A stretch of DNA of 64,000 nt from NCBI GenBank assembly GCA_963800475.1, contig CAWDAZ010000001.1, forward strand, positions 620,001 through 684,000, in the 5' to 3' direction. The notes beneath the pieces are model-generated. The model saw nothing but the letters and a program-made list of their open reading frames with translations. It made no database searches and was not told the DNA's origin. Below, piece by piece: positions 40,090 to 47,884 of the stretch (its first letter is position 1; each line of letters opens with the position of its first letter). The DNA comes from Palsa-465 sp963800475. GTDB lineage: Bacteria; Actinomycetota; Thermoleophilia; Solirubrobacterales; Solirubrobacteraceae. The translations under genes were made by a program, and so were the position numbers.

Positions 40090-41997
40090 CTATGCGCTCC
40101 CGCCGGCGGGCGCGGCCGCCGGCGCCCCCGCGGGTGCCGGCTCCACCCCGTACGGGTAGGGATCTTCGTCGAACACGGGGATCCGTTCGAAGTCGTGCAG
40201 AGGCACCGGGGTGGGCAGCTGCCACTCGGCCGATTTCGAGTGCCAGGGGTTGGGCTCCGCCGGCTCGCGCTTGATCAACAGCGACCACACGACGTTGAAG
40301 ATGAACACCAGCATCGAGAGCCCCAGCACGTAGGCCGAGATCGAGACCCAGTCGTTCAGGCCCTGGAATCCGGCCGCGTAGGTGACGACGCGCCGCGGCA
40401 TCCCCATGAAGCCGAGCCCGAACAGCGGCGCAAACGTCGAGTTGAAGGCGATGAACATCACCCAGAAGTGGACCTTGCCCAGCTTCTCGTTGAGCTTGAA
40501 GCCGTACATCTTCGGCACCCAGTAGTAGACCGCCGCGAAGAACGCGAATATCAGCCCGCCCATGATCGTGTAGTGGAAGTGCGCCATCACGAAGAAGCTG
40601 CCGTGCGTCGTCACGTCGCTCGGGACGTCGGAGTTGAACACCCCCGAGATCCCGCCCCACAGGAAGTTGAACACCCACGCGAGGCAGAACAGCATCGGCA
40701 CCGTGAACCGTATTCGGCCGCGCCACAGCGTCCCCATCGCGCACAGGAAGATGAACCCGGTCGGCAGCGAGATCAACTCGGTCGAGAGCATGTAGAACGG
40801 CCGCAGGTCGGCGTTGATCCCGGACACGAACAGGTGGTGCTGCCAGACGAAGAAGCTCAGGAACGAGATGCCGAGCAACCCGGCCACCGCCAGCCGGTAC
40901 CCCCACAGCGGCTTGCGCGCGAACACCGGCATCAGCTCGAGGATGATCGCCATGCCGGGCAGCGCGAGGATGTACACCTCGGGGTGGCCGAACACCCAGA
41001 ACAGGTTCTGGAACAGATATGAGCTGCCGCCCGCGCCCGCGATGTAGAAGGCCGTCTGCACAGTTCGGTCCATCGCGCCCATCAGCAGGGCCGCGATCAG
41101 CATCGGCGCGGCCAGCAGCATCAGTGCCGCGGTGGACAGCGCCCCCCACACGAAGATCGGAAGCCGCGACCAGGTCATGCCCGGCGCGCGCATCGTGACG
41201 ATGGTGGCGATCAGGTTGAACCCGAACAATGTCATCGACAGCCCGACCAGCGCAAAGAAGCCGATATAGGCGTCGTATCCGGCGGTGCCCTGGGCCCCCA
41301 GCGGCTGGTAGCCAGTCCAGCCGGTCTGGAAGCCGCCGAAGAAGATCGTCGTGACCAGGATCACGGCGCCGGCCATCAGCAGCCAGAACGTGAACGACTC
41401 GATCCTCGGGAACGCCATCCGGCGCGAGCCGATCATCAACGGCACGAGCCAGTTGGCGAACGGCCCCAGGATCCCGGAGGTCATGATCCCCATCATCATC
41501 GAGCCGTGCATCCCGACCAGCGTCAGGTACTGGTTGGCGCCGAACACGTGCACGTTGGGCTGAAGCAGCTCGGTGCGGATCAGCATCGCGTTCAGCCCGC
41601 CGACGAAGAAGAACAACCCGATCCCCACCATGTACTGCTTGGCGACGACCTTGTGGTCGGTCGAGAGGGTGAAATAGCGGAACAGCCCGTGCTCCTCGGA
41701 CTCTCTCTCCGCCAGGCTCGGTGGATGTCCCAGCAGCCGCTTGAGCGGGTAGTTGGCGAAGCCGAGCCCGACCAGGAAGCCAACCACGCCCAGCAGGTAG
41801 CCGAGCATGATCGCGATGTCGTTCTGGCCCGCCTCGGTGGTGTAGTAGACGACACCGGCTCCCTTGATGCGGCCGCCGATGAAATGCCCGAGGTACCAGC
41901 CTCCGATCCCGAGCACGATCCCGGTCAGGACGTTGAAGCTCAGCAGCTGCCGCCAGCCGGAGCGGGGCGCCGTCGCCGGTAGTGCAATCGCGCTCAT
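40090..41997 (-). CDS. coxA: cytochrome c oxidase subunit I
   Basis: 635 residues from ATG 41997. Heme-copper ligands are all present: GHPEVYILALPGM (CuB His-Tyr), WQHHLFVSGI (CuB His pair), and HGSFFVMAHFHYTIMGG (heme a/a3 His). About 14 helices. The first 100 residues are longer than usual, with two extra helices (LTGIVLGIGGWYLGHFIGG, IAIMLGYLLGVVGFLVGLGFANYPL). It is the catalytic core of an aa3-type oxidase reducing O2 to water. The ATG overlaps the coxB stop (ATGA). Confidence 0.95.
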   Translation of the reverse strand: MSAIALPATAPRSGWRQLLSFNVLTGIVLGIGGWYLGHFIGGRIKGAGVVYYTTEAGQNDIAIMLGYLLGVVGFLVGLGFANYPLKRLLGHPPSLAERESEEHGLFRYFTLSTDHKVVAKQYMVGIGLFFFVGGLNAMLIRTELLQPNVHVFGANQYLTLVGMHGSMMMGIMTSGILGPFANWLVPLMIGSRRMAFPRIESFTFWLLMAGAVILVTTIFFGGFQTGWTGYQPLGAQGTAGYDAYIGFFALVGLSMTLFGFNLIATIVTMRAPGMTWSRLPIFVWGALSTAALMLLAAPMLIAALLMGAMDRTVQTAFYIAGAGGSSYLFQNLFWVFGHPEVYILALPGMAIILELMPVFARKPLWGYRLAVAGLLGISFLSFFVWQHHLFVSGINADLRPFYMLSTELISLPTGFIFLCAMGTLWRGRIRFTVPMLFCLAWVFNFLWGGISGVFNSDVPSDVTTHGSFFVMAHFHYTIMGGLIFAFFAAVYYWVPKMYGFKLNEKLGKVHFWVMFIAFNSTFAPLFGLGFMGMPRRVVTYAAGFQGLNDWVSISAYVLGLSMLVFIFNVVWSLLIKREPAEPNPWHSKSAEWQLPTPVPLHDFERIPVFDEDPYPYGVEPAPAGAPAAAPAGGSA

Positions 41998-42803
41998 CCG
42001 CCTCTCCTCAACGGTTGTGGGAAGTACGTCTTCGAGTACGGCGGCAGGTTCTTGGTCGCCGGCGCGTACTGCTGCTGCTGCTGGGCGATCCAAGAGGCGA
42101 ACTGCGCTTTCGGCACGACGGTGCCGGTGTTGAACATGTAGCCGTGCCACAGCCCGCATAGCTCCGCGCAGCGCACGTGGAAGGTGAGCGGTCCCCTGGT
42201 CTCCACGTACGCGATGTTGTTCTCGCCAGGATTCGCGTCTGCCTTGACCCCGAGCTCATAGGCCCAGAACGAGTGGATCACGTCAATCGAGGTCACGTTG
42301 AAGGCGACCGGGGTGTTCTCCGGAAGCTCGATCTGACGCGTCTCCACGCCGCCGTAGCCCGGGAAGCGGTAGGTGAATTGCCACTGCTGGGCGATCACCT
42401 GCACCTGCAGCGCCTTGCCGCTCTTGAACGCCGCCGGCGTCGCGATCGGGTTTGGCCCCTGTCCGCCGCCCGAGCCGTCCGCCAGCAGCCTGACCGTGCC
42501 GTAGCCCGCCAGGAACAGCACGATCACCGTCGTCGAGACCAGCCACCAGAACTGCACGCTGGAGTTGCCGCGGATCGGAGGCCCGTCGACCACGACGTCG
42601 GGGTCGCGCTCGCGGAAGGCCCACAGCACGTACCCGAAGTACACGAGTACCGCCATCGCCACCGGCGTGGCCACCGCGAGCAGCACGGTGTTGTCGACCA
42701 CCTGTCCATGAGCCTGGACCGAGCCGTTGCCGGGCGGCATCCCCGGACCGAGCACGAACACGACGATCGCCGTCATGATCACGCTGGAGACGAGCCACAG
42801 CAC
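41994..42803 (-). CDS. coxB: cytochrome c oxidase subunit II
   Basis: 269 residues from GTG 42803. Two N-terminal membrane helices (VIMTAIVVFVLGPGM and LAVATPVAMAVLVYFGYVLW, plus FWWLVSTTVIVLFLAGYG), then the CuA cupredoxin domain: IAQQWQFTYRFPG, VTSIDVIHSFWAYELGVKADANPG and CAELCGLWHGYMFNTG, the complete CxxxCxxxHxxM CuA site. It accepts electrons from cytochrome c. The upstream 55 bases hold no better start; in-frame reading begins with a CTG about 42 bases higher. It ends ATGA-overlapped with coxA. Confidence 0.93.
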   Translation of the reverse strand: MLWLVSSVIMTAIVVFVLGPGMPPGNGSVQAHGQVVDNTVLLAVATPVAMAVLVYFGYVLWAFRERDPDVVVDGPPIRGNSSVQFWWLVSTTVIVLFLAGYGTVRLLADGSGGGQGPNPIATPAAFKSGKALQVQVIAQQWQFTYRFPGYGGVETRQIELPENTPVAFNVTSIDVIHSFWAYELGVKADANPGENNIAYVETRGPLTFHVRCAELCGLWHGYMFNTGTVVPKAQFASWIAQQQQQYAPATKNLPPYSKTYFPQPLRRGG

Positions 42804-42858
42804 CGTGACCCGGAGAAAGTGGTTTGCGCTCTCGCCGCTCAGCTTTTGCCCCTACCGG

Positions 42859-43521
42859 TCATACGACCTTGATGAAGCCGCCCATGTAGCCGACCGTCTG
42901 CATCGGCCCGCCATTGCCTTGGATGAAGCCGGCGCCGCAGGGGACGAAGCACTGCCAGCGGTACAGCCCCTTGCCAGGCGTGCGGAACGCGAACGAGATC
43001 GTGTGATGCGTCTGGCTAAGCGAGCAGGGCGCCTGGCTGCAGAGGTTCTTGGCGCTGGGGTCGGGGCCCGGGAGCGGGACCGACAAGCCGATCTGCGGGA
43101 TCGCGAACGTGTGGCCGGGCGAGTTCGGGTCGACGACCTGAGTCGGCTTGCCGTCGAGCAGCATCGGGCCGACGGTCCCGGCCGGCTGCGACAGGAATGG
43201 GTTGCGCAGCCCGGTCGAGGTGTCGTACTGGTAGATCGTCACGTGCACCAGCGTGTTCGCCGGGAGCACGAACGTGGTGTCATGGCGCCAATTTCCGGAG
43301 TTGGCGTCGACCGCGTAGTAGGAGACCCAGGTGTTGTGCGGGTCCGTTTGCTCCGCGGTGGCCACGGTTGCCAGATACAGCTGCGACCCCGCCGACGTGG
43401 GCGACGCGGCGACCGACCCGGGGACGTTGATGAGATACAGGCCGATGTACAGCCCGATCGCGGCGAGAATCAGCCCCGTCACGATCGCGGTCCACAGCGC
43501 GCGCTTTGTCGTGCCGGTCAC
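42859..43521 (-). CDS. membrane-anchored cupredoxin-like protein heading the oxidase operon
   Basis: 220 residues from GTG 43521. One membrane helix (AIVTGLILAAIGLYIGLYLINV), then a beta-rich domain: NTLVHVTIYQYD, PQIGLSVPLPG, HHTISFAFRTPGKGLYRWQCFVPCGAG and GPMQTVGYMGGFIKVV. The CxxxC plus late Met resembles the CuA or blue-copper loop of subunit II, but the residue after CG that should be His is absent, so the metal site is degenerate. It may be an electron-transfer cupredoxin or a copper-handling partner of coxB, which starts 56 bases later. Confidence 0.7.
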   Translation of the reverse strand: MTGTTKRALWTAIVTGLILAAIGLYIGLYLINVPGSVAASPTSAGSQLYLATVATAEQTDPHNTWVSYYAVDANSGNWRHDTTFVLPANTLVHVTIYQYDTSTGLRNPFLSQPAGTVGPMLLDGKPTQVVDPNSPGHTFAIPQIGLSVPLPGPDPSAKNLCSQAPCSLSQTHHTISFAFRTPGKGLYRWQCFVPCGAGFIQGNGGPMQTVGYMGGFIKVV

Positions 43522-43586
43522 AGGGCCGCTCTCATCAAGCCGGGCGACCGCCCCGCCCCCCGGAGCGGATTGTTTTTAGGGCTCAT
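43518..43586 (-). CDS. 22-codon leader ORF coupled to the cupredoxin gene
   Basis: ATG 43586 with GGAGAG just upstream, encoding MSPKNNPLRGAGRSPG then LMRAAL, stop TGA overlapping the GTG start of the cupredoxin gene (GTGA). It lies between the promoter at 43601-43629 and the first operon gene. The coupling suggests the ribosome reaches the cupredoxin start by translating this ORF first. Confidence 0.45.
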   Translation of the reverse strand: MSPKNNPLRGAGRSPGLMRAAL

Positions 43587-43600
43587 ACTCTCCGCGCGGT

Positions 43601-43629
43601 GTTATATATCTGCGGCGACGAGTCGTCAA
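43601..43629 (-). promoter_or_regulatory. promoter of the cytochrome oxidase operon
   Basis: Minus strand TTGACG (43629-43624), spacer of exactly 17 bases, TATAAC (43606-43601). Near-consensus sigma-70 promoter; the start would fall about 43594, 8 bases before the leader ORF ATG. Unusually AT-rich for this region (GTTATATATC). Confidence 0.75.
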
Positions 43630-43696
43630 GCACGGCGTCAGCAGGACGACGCTGAGGCCGGCGCTGGGCCGGCTCGAGCCCGCCCGCGGCGGCGCC

Positions 43697-44080
43697 TCAG
43701 AAGTCGCGCGAGATGGCCTGAACGACGGTCGCCGAGTCGGAGACGTCCTCGCCGAAGGCTTGTGCGCAGCCGGCGTTGATGGCGTTGATCACGCCCGTCG
43801 GCTCCGGGCCCCAGCGGGGAGACACGGGTCCGTGCTCGTTGACGTACAGCCTTGTGTAGGCGTTCTGCTGGTTGACGTTCGCCGAACCCCATTGGGTGCA
43901 GGTGGTCGCGTCGCTGACCGCGCCGCCCTGCGCGCCGAGTGCCGCGAGCAGGATCATCGCGACCACGACGGCGATCGCGGCGGCGATCCCGACCGCGACC
44001 GCGCGGTGGGCCGCGATCAGGCCGCGGATCGTCCACGTTTCGGGGATCGGGTCGGTCCCCGTGCCCGACGCGCTAGTGGT
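43697..44080 (-). CDS. membrane protein of unknown function
   Basis: 127 residues with TTG 44080 as a tentative start; the frame stays open to 44143. A cytoplasmic segment ETWTIRGLIAAHR, one helix (AVAVGIAAAIAVVVAMILLAALG), then an external domain with two Cys (TTCTQWGSANVNQQNAYTRLYVNEHG and NAINAGCAQAFGEDV). Not recognised. It reads toward the oxidase operon promoter but is probably a separate transcription unit. Confidence 0.5.
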   Translation of the reverse strand, partial: TTSASGTGTDPIPETWTIRGLIAAHRAVAVGIAAAIAVVVAMILLAALGAQGGAVSDATTCTQWGSANVNQQNAYTRLYVNEHGPVSPRWGPEPTGVINAINAGCAQAFGEDVSDSATVVQAISRDF

Positions 44081-44158
44081 CAAGATCGGAGAGCATGGCG
44101 GAGGCGGCCTCGGACTTATAGCCCGGGGTCCCGCCTCCGTCAAGAACGGCGACTGCGC

Positions 44159-44344
44159 TCAGGCAAGCGCGGCGGAGCGGGGGCGCCGGCTCCGCGACCG
44201 GATGCTGCGGCGCAGCGGCGGTCCCGCCGCGGCCACCCCGTGGTCGCGGTGCTGAGTGAACACGGCGTGCAGCAGCGGGGCCAGGACCGCGACGACGATT
44301 CCGGCGGCAAACACGATGTTGAGGGCGATCATCACGGTGGGCAT
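44159..44344 (-). CDS. small membrane protein, 61 residues
   Basis: ATG 44344 with GGAG 7 bases upstream. One hydrophobic helix (VMIALNIVFAAGIVVAVLAPLLHAVF) and a very basic tail (RRSIRSRSRRPRSAALA). Function unknown. It lies 78 bases upstream of the membrane protein at 43697-44080. Confidence 0.45.
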   Translation of the reverse strand: MPTVMIALNIVFAAGIVVAVLAPLLHAVFTQHRDHGVAAAGPPLRRSIRSRSRRPRSAALA

Positions 44345-44464
44345 GTGGCTCTCCTTCGTCGTTGCTCGGTAACGCGGTCGATGGTCTACCCCGTCCGTGG
44401 CGACCTAATAGGAAACGCGTATGAGAGTTCTATGAGACGCGGCTGGGGCGGCCGGGCCGACGTC

Positions 44465-44977
44465 CTAGGCGCCGCGCCGAGCCCGGTCGCCGCGGCGGCG
44501 CGCGCGAAGCGGGATTACGAACCAGATCCCGGCGAACGCGCTGAGCGCGACGATCGTCGTCACGAGCGCGGTCGCCGGGCCGAACAGGTAGTGGGTGACG
44601 AGCGCGATCGCGCACGTCATCGCGACCGCGAACACGGCTAGGCCGGCGATCGTGAGCCGGTTGCCGATCCTGACCACGTACTCCTTCGCGCCGTGGTGGA
44701 ACTCGAGCCGGTGGATGACCGTCGGCGCAATCAGCAGGATCGAGGCGAACAGAGTGCACAGCAGCGTCGCAAAGTAGAGGTCGCGCTCGAACGTGCTGGT
44801 GCGGCCGAAGCGCTGATTGAACGGCACAACGAGCAGAAACGCGAACAGCACCTGCACCCCCGGAAGGGCGACCCGCAGCTCACCAGTGAGCTCGGTCAGG
44901 TTGCGGTCATAGCGCTCGAGCTCGGTCTCGTCCCGGCCCGGCTCGAGCTGGTCGGGGCGCATCTCCATGTCGGCCAT
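44465..44977 (-). CDS. DUF6328-like four-helix membrane protein
   Basis: 170 residues from ATG 44977; ATGs at 44995 and 44968 are alternatives. Hydrophilic N-terminus (DETELERYDRNLTELTGELRVALPG), then VQVLFAFLLVVPFNQRFGRTSTFERDLYFATLLCTLFASILLIAPTVIHRLEFHH and two more helices. The pattern of four helices with FNQRF and HRLxFHHGAKEYVVRIGNR matches the DUF6328 family of actinobacteria. Function unknown. Divergent from the sigma factor gene; the operators at 45016-45060 lie between the two. Confidence 0.75.
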   Translation of the reverse strand: MADMEMRPDQLEPGRDETELERYDRNLTELTGELRVALPGVQVLFAFLLVVPFNQRFGRTSTFERDLYFATLLCTLFASILLIAPTVIHRLEFHHGAKEYVVRIGNRLTIAGLAVFAVAMTCAIALVTHYLFGPATALVTTIVALSAFAGIWFVIPLRARRRGDRARRGA

Positions 44978-45015
44978 CTTCCCAGCCGGCATGGCGATGC
45001 GCCCGGCCAAACGAG

Positions 45016-45060
45016 GTTCGATAGCTGTCGAACAATGCTATAATTCGACGTGTATCGAAC
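45016..45060. promoter_or_regulatory. paired palindromic operators over the sigma-factor promoter
   Basis: Two 18-bp sites with the same layout, RTTCGA-N6-TCGAAC: GTTCGA..TCGAAC at 45016-45033 and ATTCGA..TCGAAC at 45043-45060, 27 bp apart. A consensus TATAAT -10 box (45039-45044) lies between them, overlapping the second. The two halves also form one larger dyad, GGTTCGATA..TATCGAACC. A dimeric repressor bound here would block sigma-factor transcription; the arms point opposite to the LexA box, so LexA is not the obvious candidate. Confidence 0.6.
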
Positions 45061-45089
45061 CAGGACCATCTAGACGAACCGGAGAGTAA

Positions 45090-46118
45090 TTGACACGCTC
45101 AGATAAGAACGGTCGCGACAGCGCCCACCGGGTGCGTGGCGATCATGAGAAGAATTCGAGCCAGAAGCCGCGCACGCGGCGTGCTCGTGCGGGTGATCGC
45201 GCCCGCGCCACGGACGCCAACGCTCGCCAGAGCAGGCGGCGGACGGTTCACCCCAAGGAGCTGACCGAGGCCGAGGCCGCCCAGCAGCAGGGCTCGGCTT
45301 TGCCCGACTCGCTGGCGCTGTTCTTCCGCCGCGCTCGCGTGTACCCGCTGCTGACCGCGGCCGAGGAGGTCGAGCTCGCGAAGCGCATCGAGAAGGGCGA
45401 CCTCAAGGCCAAGGAGCGGATGATCAACTCGAACCTGAGGCTGGTCGTCTCGCAGGCGCGGCGCTATCAGGGCCACGGCCTGGAGATGGGCGACCTCGTG
45501 CAGGAGGGAATGCTCGGGCTGATTCGCGCGGTCGAGAAGTTCGACTGGCGGCGCGGGTTCAAGTTCTCGACGTATGGGACGCTCTGGATCCGTCAGGCGA
45601 TCCAGCGCGGACTTCAGAACCACGGACGCACGATCCGGCTTCCGGTCCATGTCGCCCAGCGTCAGGTCAAGGTGCGCAAGCTCGAGGGCGAGCTGAACAC
45701 CAGGCTCGGGCGTGAGCCGACCGACGAGGAGCTCGCCGAGCTCGCCGAGCTGCCACTCGACGAGGTGATCGAGCTGCGGGAGCTGAACCGGGCACTCACC
45801 AGCCTCGACCAGCCGGTCGGGGACGACGGTGAGACGGCGCTCGGCGACCTGCTCGCCAGCGATCGCCCGGAGCCGCTCGAGGAGGTGGCCGACGCCGATC
45901 GCGACAACCGCGTGAACGCGCTGGTCGAGTCGCTCCCCGCGGACGAGCGCAACGTGGTGCGGCTCCGCTTCGGGCTGACGGGCGACGAGCCCAGGACGTA
46001 TCGCCAGACCGGGATGGAGCTCGGGATCACCACCGAGCAGGCGCGCAAGCTCGAGGAGCAGGGCCTCCGGCGACTCGCCGGGAGCTCCGAGCTCGACTCG
46101 CTCCGCCAGGCGGCGTAA
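45090..46118 (+). CDS. RNA polymerase sigma-70 factor, group 1/2
   Basis: 342 residues from TTG 45090 behind GGAGAG. Basic N-terminal 60 residues, then region 1.2 (LLTAAEEVELAKRIEKGD), region 2 (NSNLRLVVSQARRYQGHGLEMGDLVQEGMLGLIRAVEKFDWRRGFKFSTYGTLWIRQAIQR, with conserved -10 recognition and melting residues), region 3 and region 4 (DERNVVRLRFGLTGDEPRTYRQTGMELGITTEQARKLEEQGLRRL). Region 1.1 is absent, so it may be a group 2 (stationary or stress) relative of the housekeeping factor. Control by the paired operators upstream supports a conditional role. Confidence 0.88.
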   Translation: MTRSDKNGRDSAHRVRGDHEKNSSQKPRTRRARAGDRARATDANARQSRRRTVHPKELTEAEAAQQQGSALPDSLALFFRRARVYPLLTAAEEVELAKRIEKGDLKAKERMINSNLRLVVSQARRYQGHGLEMGDLVQEGMLGLIRAVEKFDWRRGFKFSTYGTLWIRQAIQRGLQNHGRTIRLPVHVAQRQVKVRKLEGELNTRLGREPTDEELAELAELPLDEVIELRELNRALTSLDQPVGDDGETALGDLLASDRPEPLEEVADADRDNRVNALVESLPADERNVVRLRFGLTGDEPRTYRQTGMELGITTEQARKLEEQGLRRLAGSSELDSLRQAA

Positions 46119-46161
46119 GACGGAATAAGCTCGCGCGCTCCTACCGAGGAGCGCGCGAGCC

Positions 46162-47064
46162 ATGTCCGAGCAGCCCTACGAGACGATCCTGTACGCGGCC
46201 GACGGCCCGGTCGCGACAATCACCCTGAACCGCCCAGAGCGGCTCAACACGATCGTCCCGCCGCTGCCCGACGAGGTACAGCGGGCGGTCGGCGCCGCGA
46301 CCCGCGACGCGGCCGTCAAGGTGATCGTCCTGCGGGGCGCCGGGAGGGCGTTCTGCGCCGGCTATGACTTCGAGGGCGGTTTCCATCACTGGGACGACGC
46401 GATCACCACGAGCGGCGCCTGGGACCCCGGCAAGGACTTCGTGATGGCGACCGCGCCGGAGCTGTCCCCGACCCAGAAGCTGTTCAGCATCTGGCGCACC
46501 CCCAAGCCCGTGATCGCCCAGGTCCACGGCTGGTGCGTGGGCGGCGGCAGCGACTTCGCACTCGGCGCGGACCTCGTGATCGCCTCCGAGGACGCCGTGA
46601 TCGGCACTCCCTACAGCAGGATCTGGGGCTGCTACCTGTCGGCGATGTGGATCTACCGGCTCGGTCTCGCGCGCGCCAAGTACCAGGCGCTGACCGGGCG
46701 GCCGCTGACCGGGCGCCGGGCCGCCGAGATCGAGCTGATCAACGAGGCGGTGCCGTTCGAGCGGCTCGAGCGCCGGGTCGCGGAGCTGGCTGGTGAGCTC
46801 GCGCAGATCCCCGCCTCGCAGCTCGCGGCGATGAAGCTCGTCGTCAACCAGGCGTACGAGAACATGGGCCTGCACTCGAGCCAGACGCTCGGGCCGATCC
46901 TCGACGGGCTGATGCGCAACACACCCGACGCGCTCGGGTTCATCGCGCTCGCCGAGCGCGACGGGGTGCGCGCCGCAATCGAGCAGCGGGACGGCGCGAC
47001 CGGCGACTACAGCCAAGCGGCCGCGGAGCTGCGCCCCGACCCTAGGAACGTGATCGAGCCGTAG
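46162..47064 (+). CDS. enoyl-CoA hydratase/isomerase family protein
   Basis: 300 residues. Crotonase features: ATITLNRPERLNTIVPPL, IVLRGAGRAFCAGYDFEGGF (oxyanion Gly), KPVIAQVHGWCVGGGSDFALGADLVIAS and PYSRIWGCYLSAMWIYRLGLARAKYQALTG. The usual first catalytic Glu position lies in the PYSRIWG stretch, which lacks a clear Glu, so the reaction may be hydrolase- or isomerase-like. Probably monocistronic; its end overlaps the convergent hypothetical gene. Confidence 0.85.
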   Translation: MSEQPYETILYAADGPVATITLNRPERLNTIVPPLPDEVQRAVGAATRDAAVKVIVLRGAGRAFCAGYDFEGGFHHWDDAITTSGAWDPGKDFVMATAPELSPTQKLFSIWRTPKPVIAQVHGWCVGGGSDFALGADLVIASEDAVIGTPYSRIWGCYLSAMWIYRLGLARAKYQALTGRPLTGRRAAEIELINEAVPFERLERRVAELAGELAQIPASQLAAMKLVVNQAYENMGLHSSQTLGPILDGLMRNTPDALGFIALAERDGVRAAIEQRDGATGDYSQAAAELRPDPRNVIEP

Positions 47065-47437
47065 AGCGCCGGTGGTCCCACAGCGCCTGGGTCTCGCCGA
47101 ACGACAGCAGCCGCCAGCGCTCGGTATCCGGCTCCCACACGTACACGATCACGTCGACGATGCTGCGCACCGCCTCGAGCGCCTGGACCGCTACCCGCGC
47201 ATCGACGTCCTCGGCGAGCGGCTCGCGGGTCATCACGTCGACGACCTTGAAGCGGTAGGGCTCGGGCTGGACCGGTGGCTCCGGCTCGCGCGGCACCGGC
47301 TTGCGGATGTTGAACCCGGGCACGGGCCGCGCGGGCTTCAGCGCCCGGTCGAGCGGCACCACGTTCGCGCCGGTTCCCTTCGTCTGGGTCTCCAGCACCC
47401 AGACGTCGGAAGGCTGCTCGTGCGGGTCGTTGGACAC
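47042..47437 (-). CDS. conserved hypothetical protein
   Basis: 131 residues, not recognised. The first 60 residues are proline-rich and disordered (VPREPEPPVQPEPY). The C-terminal part YRFKVVDVMTREPLAEDVDARVAVQALEAVRSIVDVIVYVWEPDTERWRLLSFGE looks like a small alpha/beta domain. It may be a widely conserved actinobacterial protein. It shares 23 bases with the convergent hydratase gene. Confidence 0.55.
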   Translation of the reverse strand: MSNDPHEQPSDVWVLETQTKGTGANVVPLDRALKPARPVPGFNIRKPVPREPEPPVQPEPYRFKVVDVMTREPLAEDVDARVAVQALEAVRSIVDVIVYVWEPDTERWRLLSFGETQALWDHRRSTARSRS

Positions 47438-47470
47438 GTTCCGAGCTTAGCCACGTAGGCTCTCCGAATC

Positions 47471-47884
47471 GTGACTGTGCCCGCTGATTTCGAAGTGATC
47501 AACGCGAGCCCGTTCTCCGATCGGATCGGGCCGCTGTACATCTCGCGCCGCGAATCGGCGCCGGTGCTCGGGTTGCTCGTCGACGCCCACCACCTGAACC
47601 GCGCCGGCCGCGTCCACGGCGGGCTGCTGGCGACGCTGGCGGACATCGCCGTCAGCCGCGCGGCCTGGGACCACGTCCCGGAGGGCGCCACGATCGCGAC
47701 CGCCGACCTGCACATCGCGTATCTGGGCAACGTGAACGCGGGGGCGTGGGTCGAGGCGTGGCCGAGCATCGACCGGATCGGGCGAGCGGTGGTGCACACC
47801 AGCTGCTTGGTCGAGGCCGATGGGGAGCCGCTCGCGAAGGTGCTCGCGACCGTCGCGGTCAGGATGCCGGAGCTCGGGCGCTGA
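47471..47884 (+). CDS. PaaI-like hotdog thioesterase
   Basis: 137 residues. Single hotdog domain with NRAGRVHGGLLATLADIAVSRAAW (the G-x-x-H-G-G active-site helix) near residue 45, then IATADLHIAYLGNVNAGAWVEAW. PaaI-family enzymes hydrolyse acyl-CoA or phenylacetyl-CoA derivatives. It ends 26 bases inside the convergent flippase-like gene. No phenylacetate genes are near, so general acyl-CoA housekeeping is likely. Confidence 0.82.
   Translation: MTVPADFEVINASPFSDRIGPLYISRRESAPVLGLLVDAHHLNRAGRVHGGLLATLADIAVSRAAWDHVPEGATIATADLHIAYLGNVNAGAWVEAWPSIDRIGRAVVHTSCLVEADGEPLAKVLATVAVRMPELGR

Noticed and set aside
45016..45060. LexA (SOS) box upstream of the sigma factor
   Set aside because: The actinobacterial box is TCGAAC-N4-GTTCGA; here the arms are in the opposite order with N6, so a different regulator is more likely.
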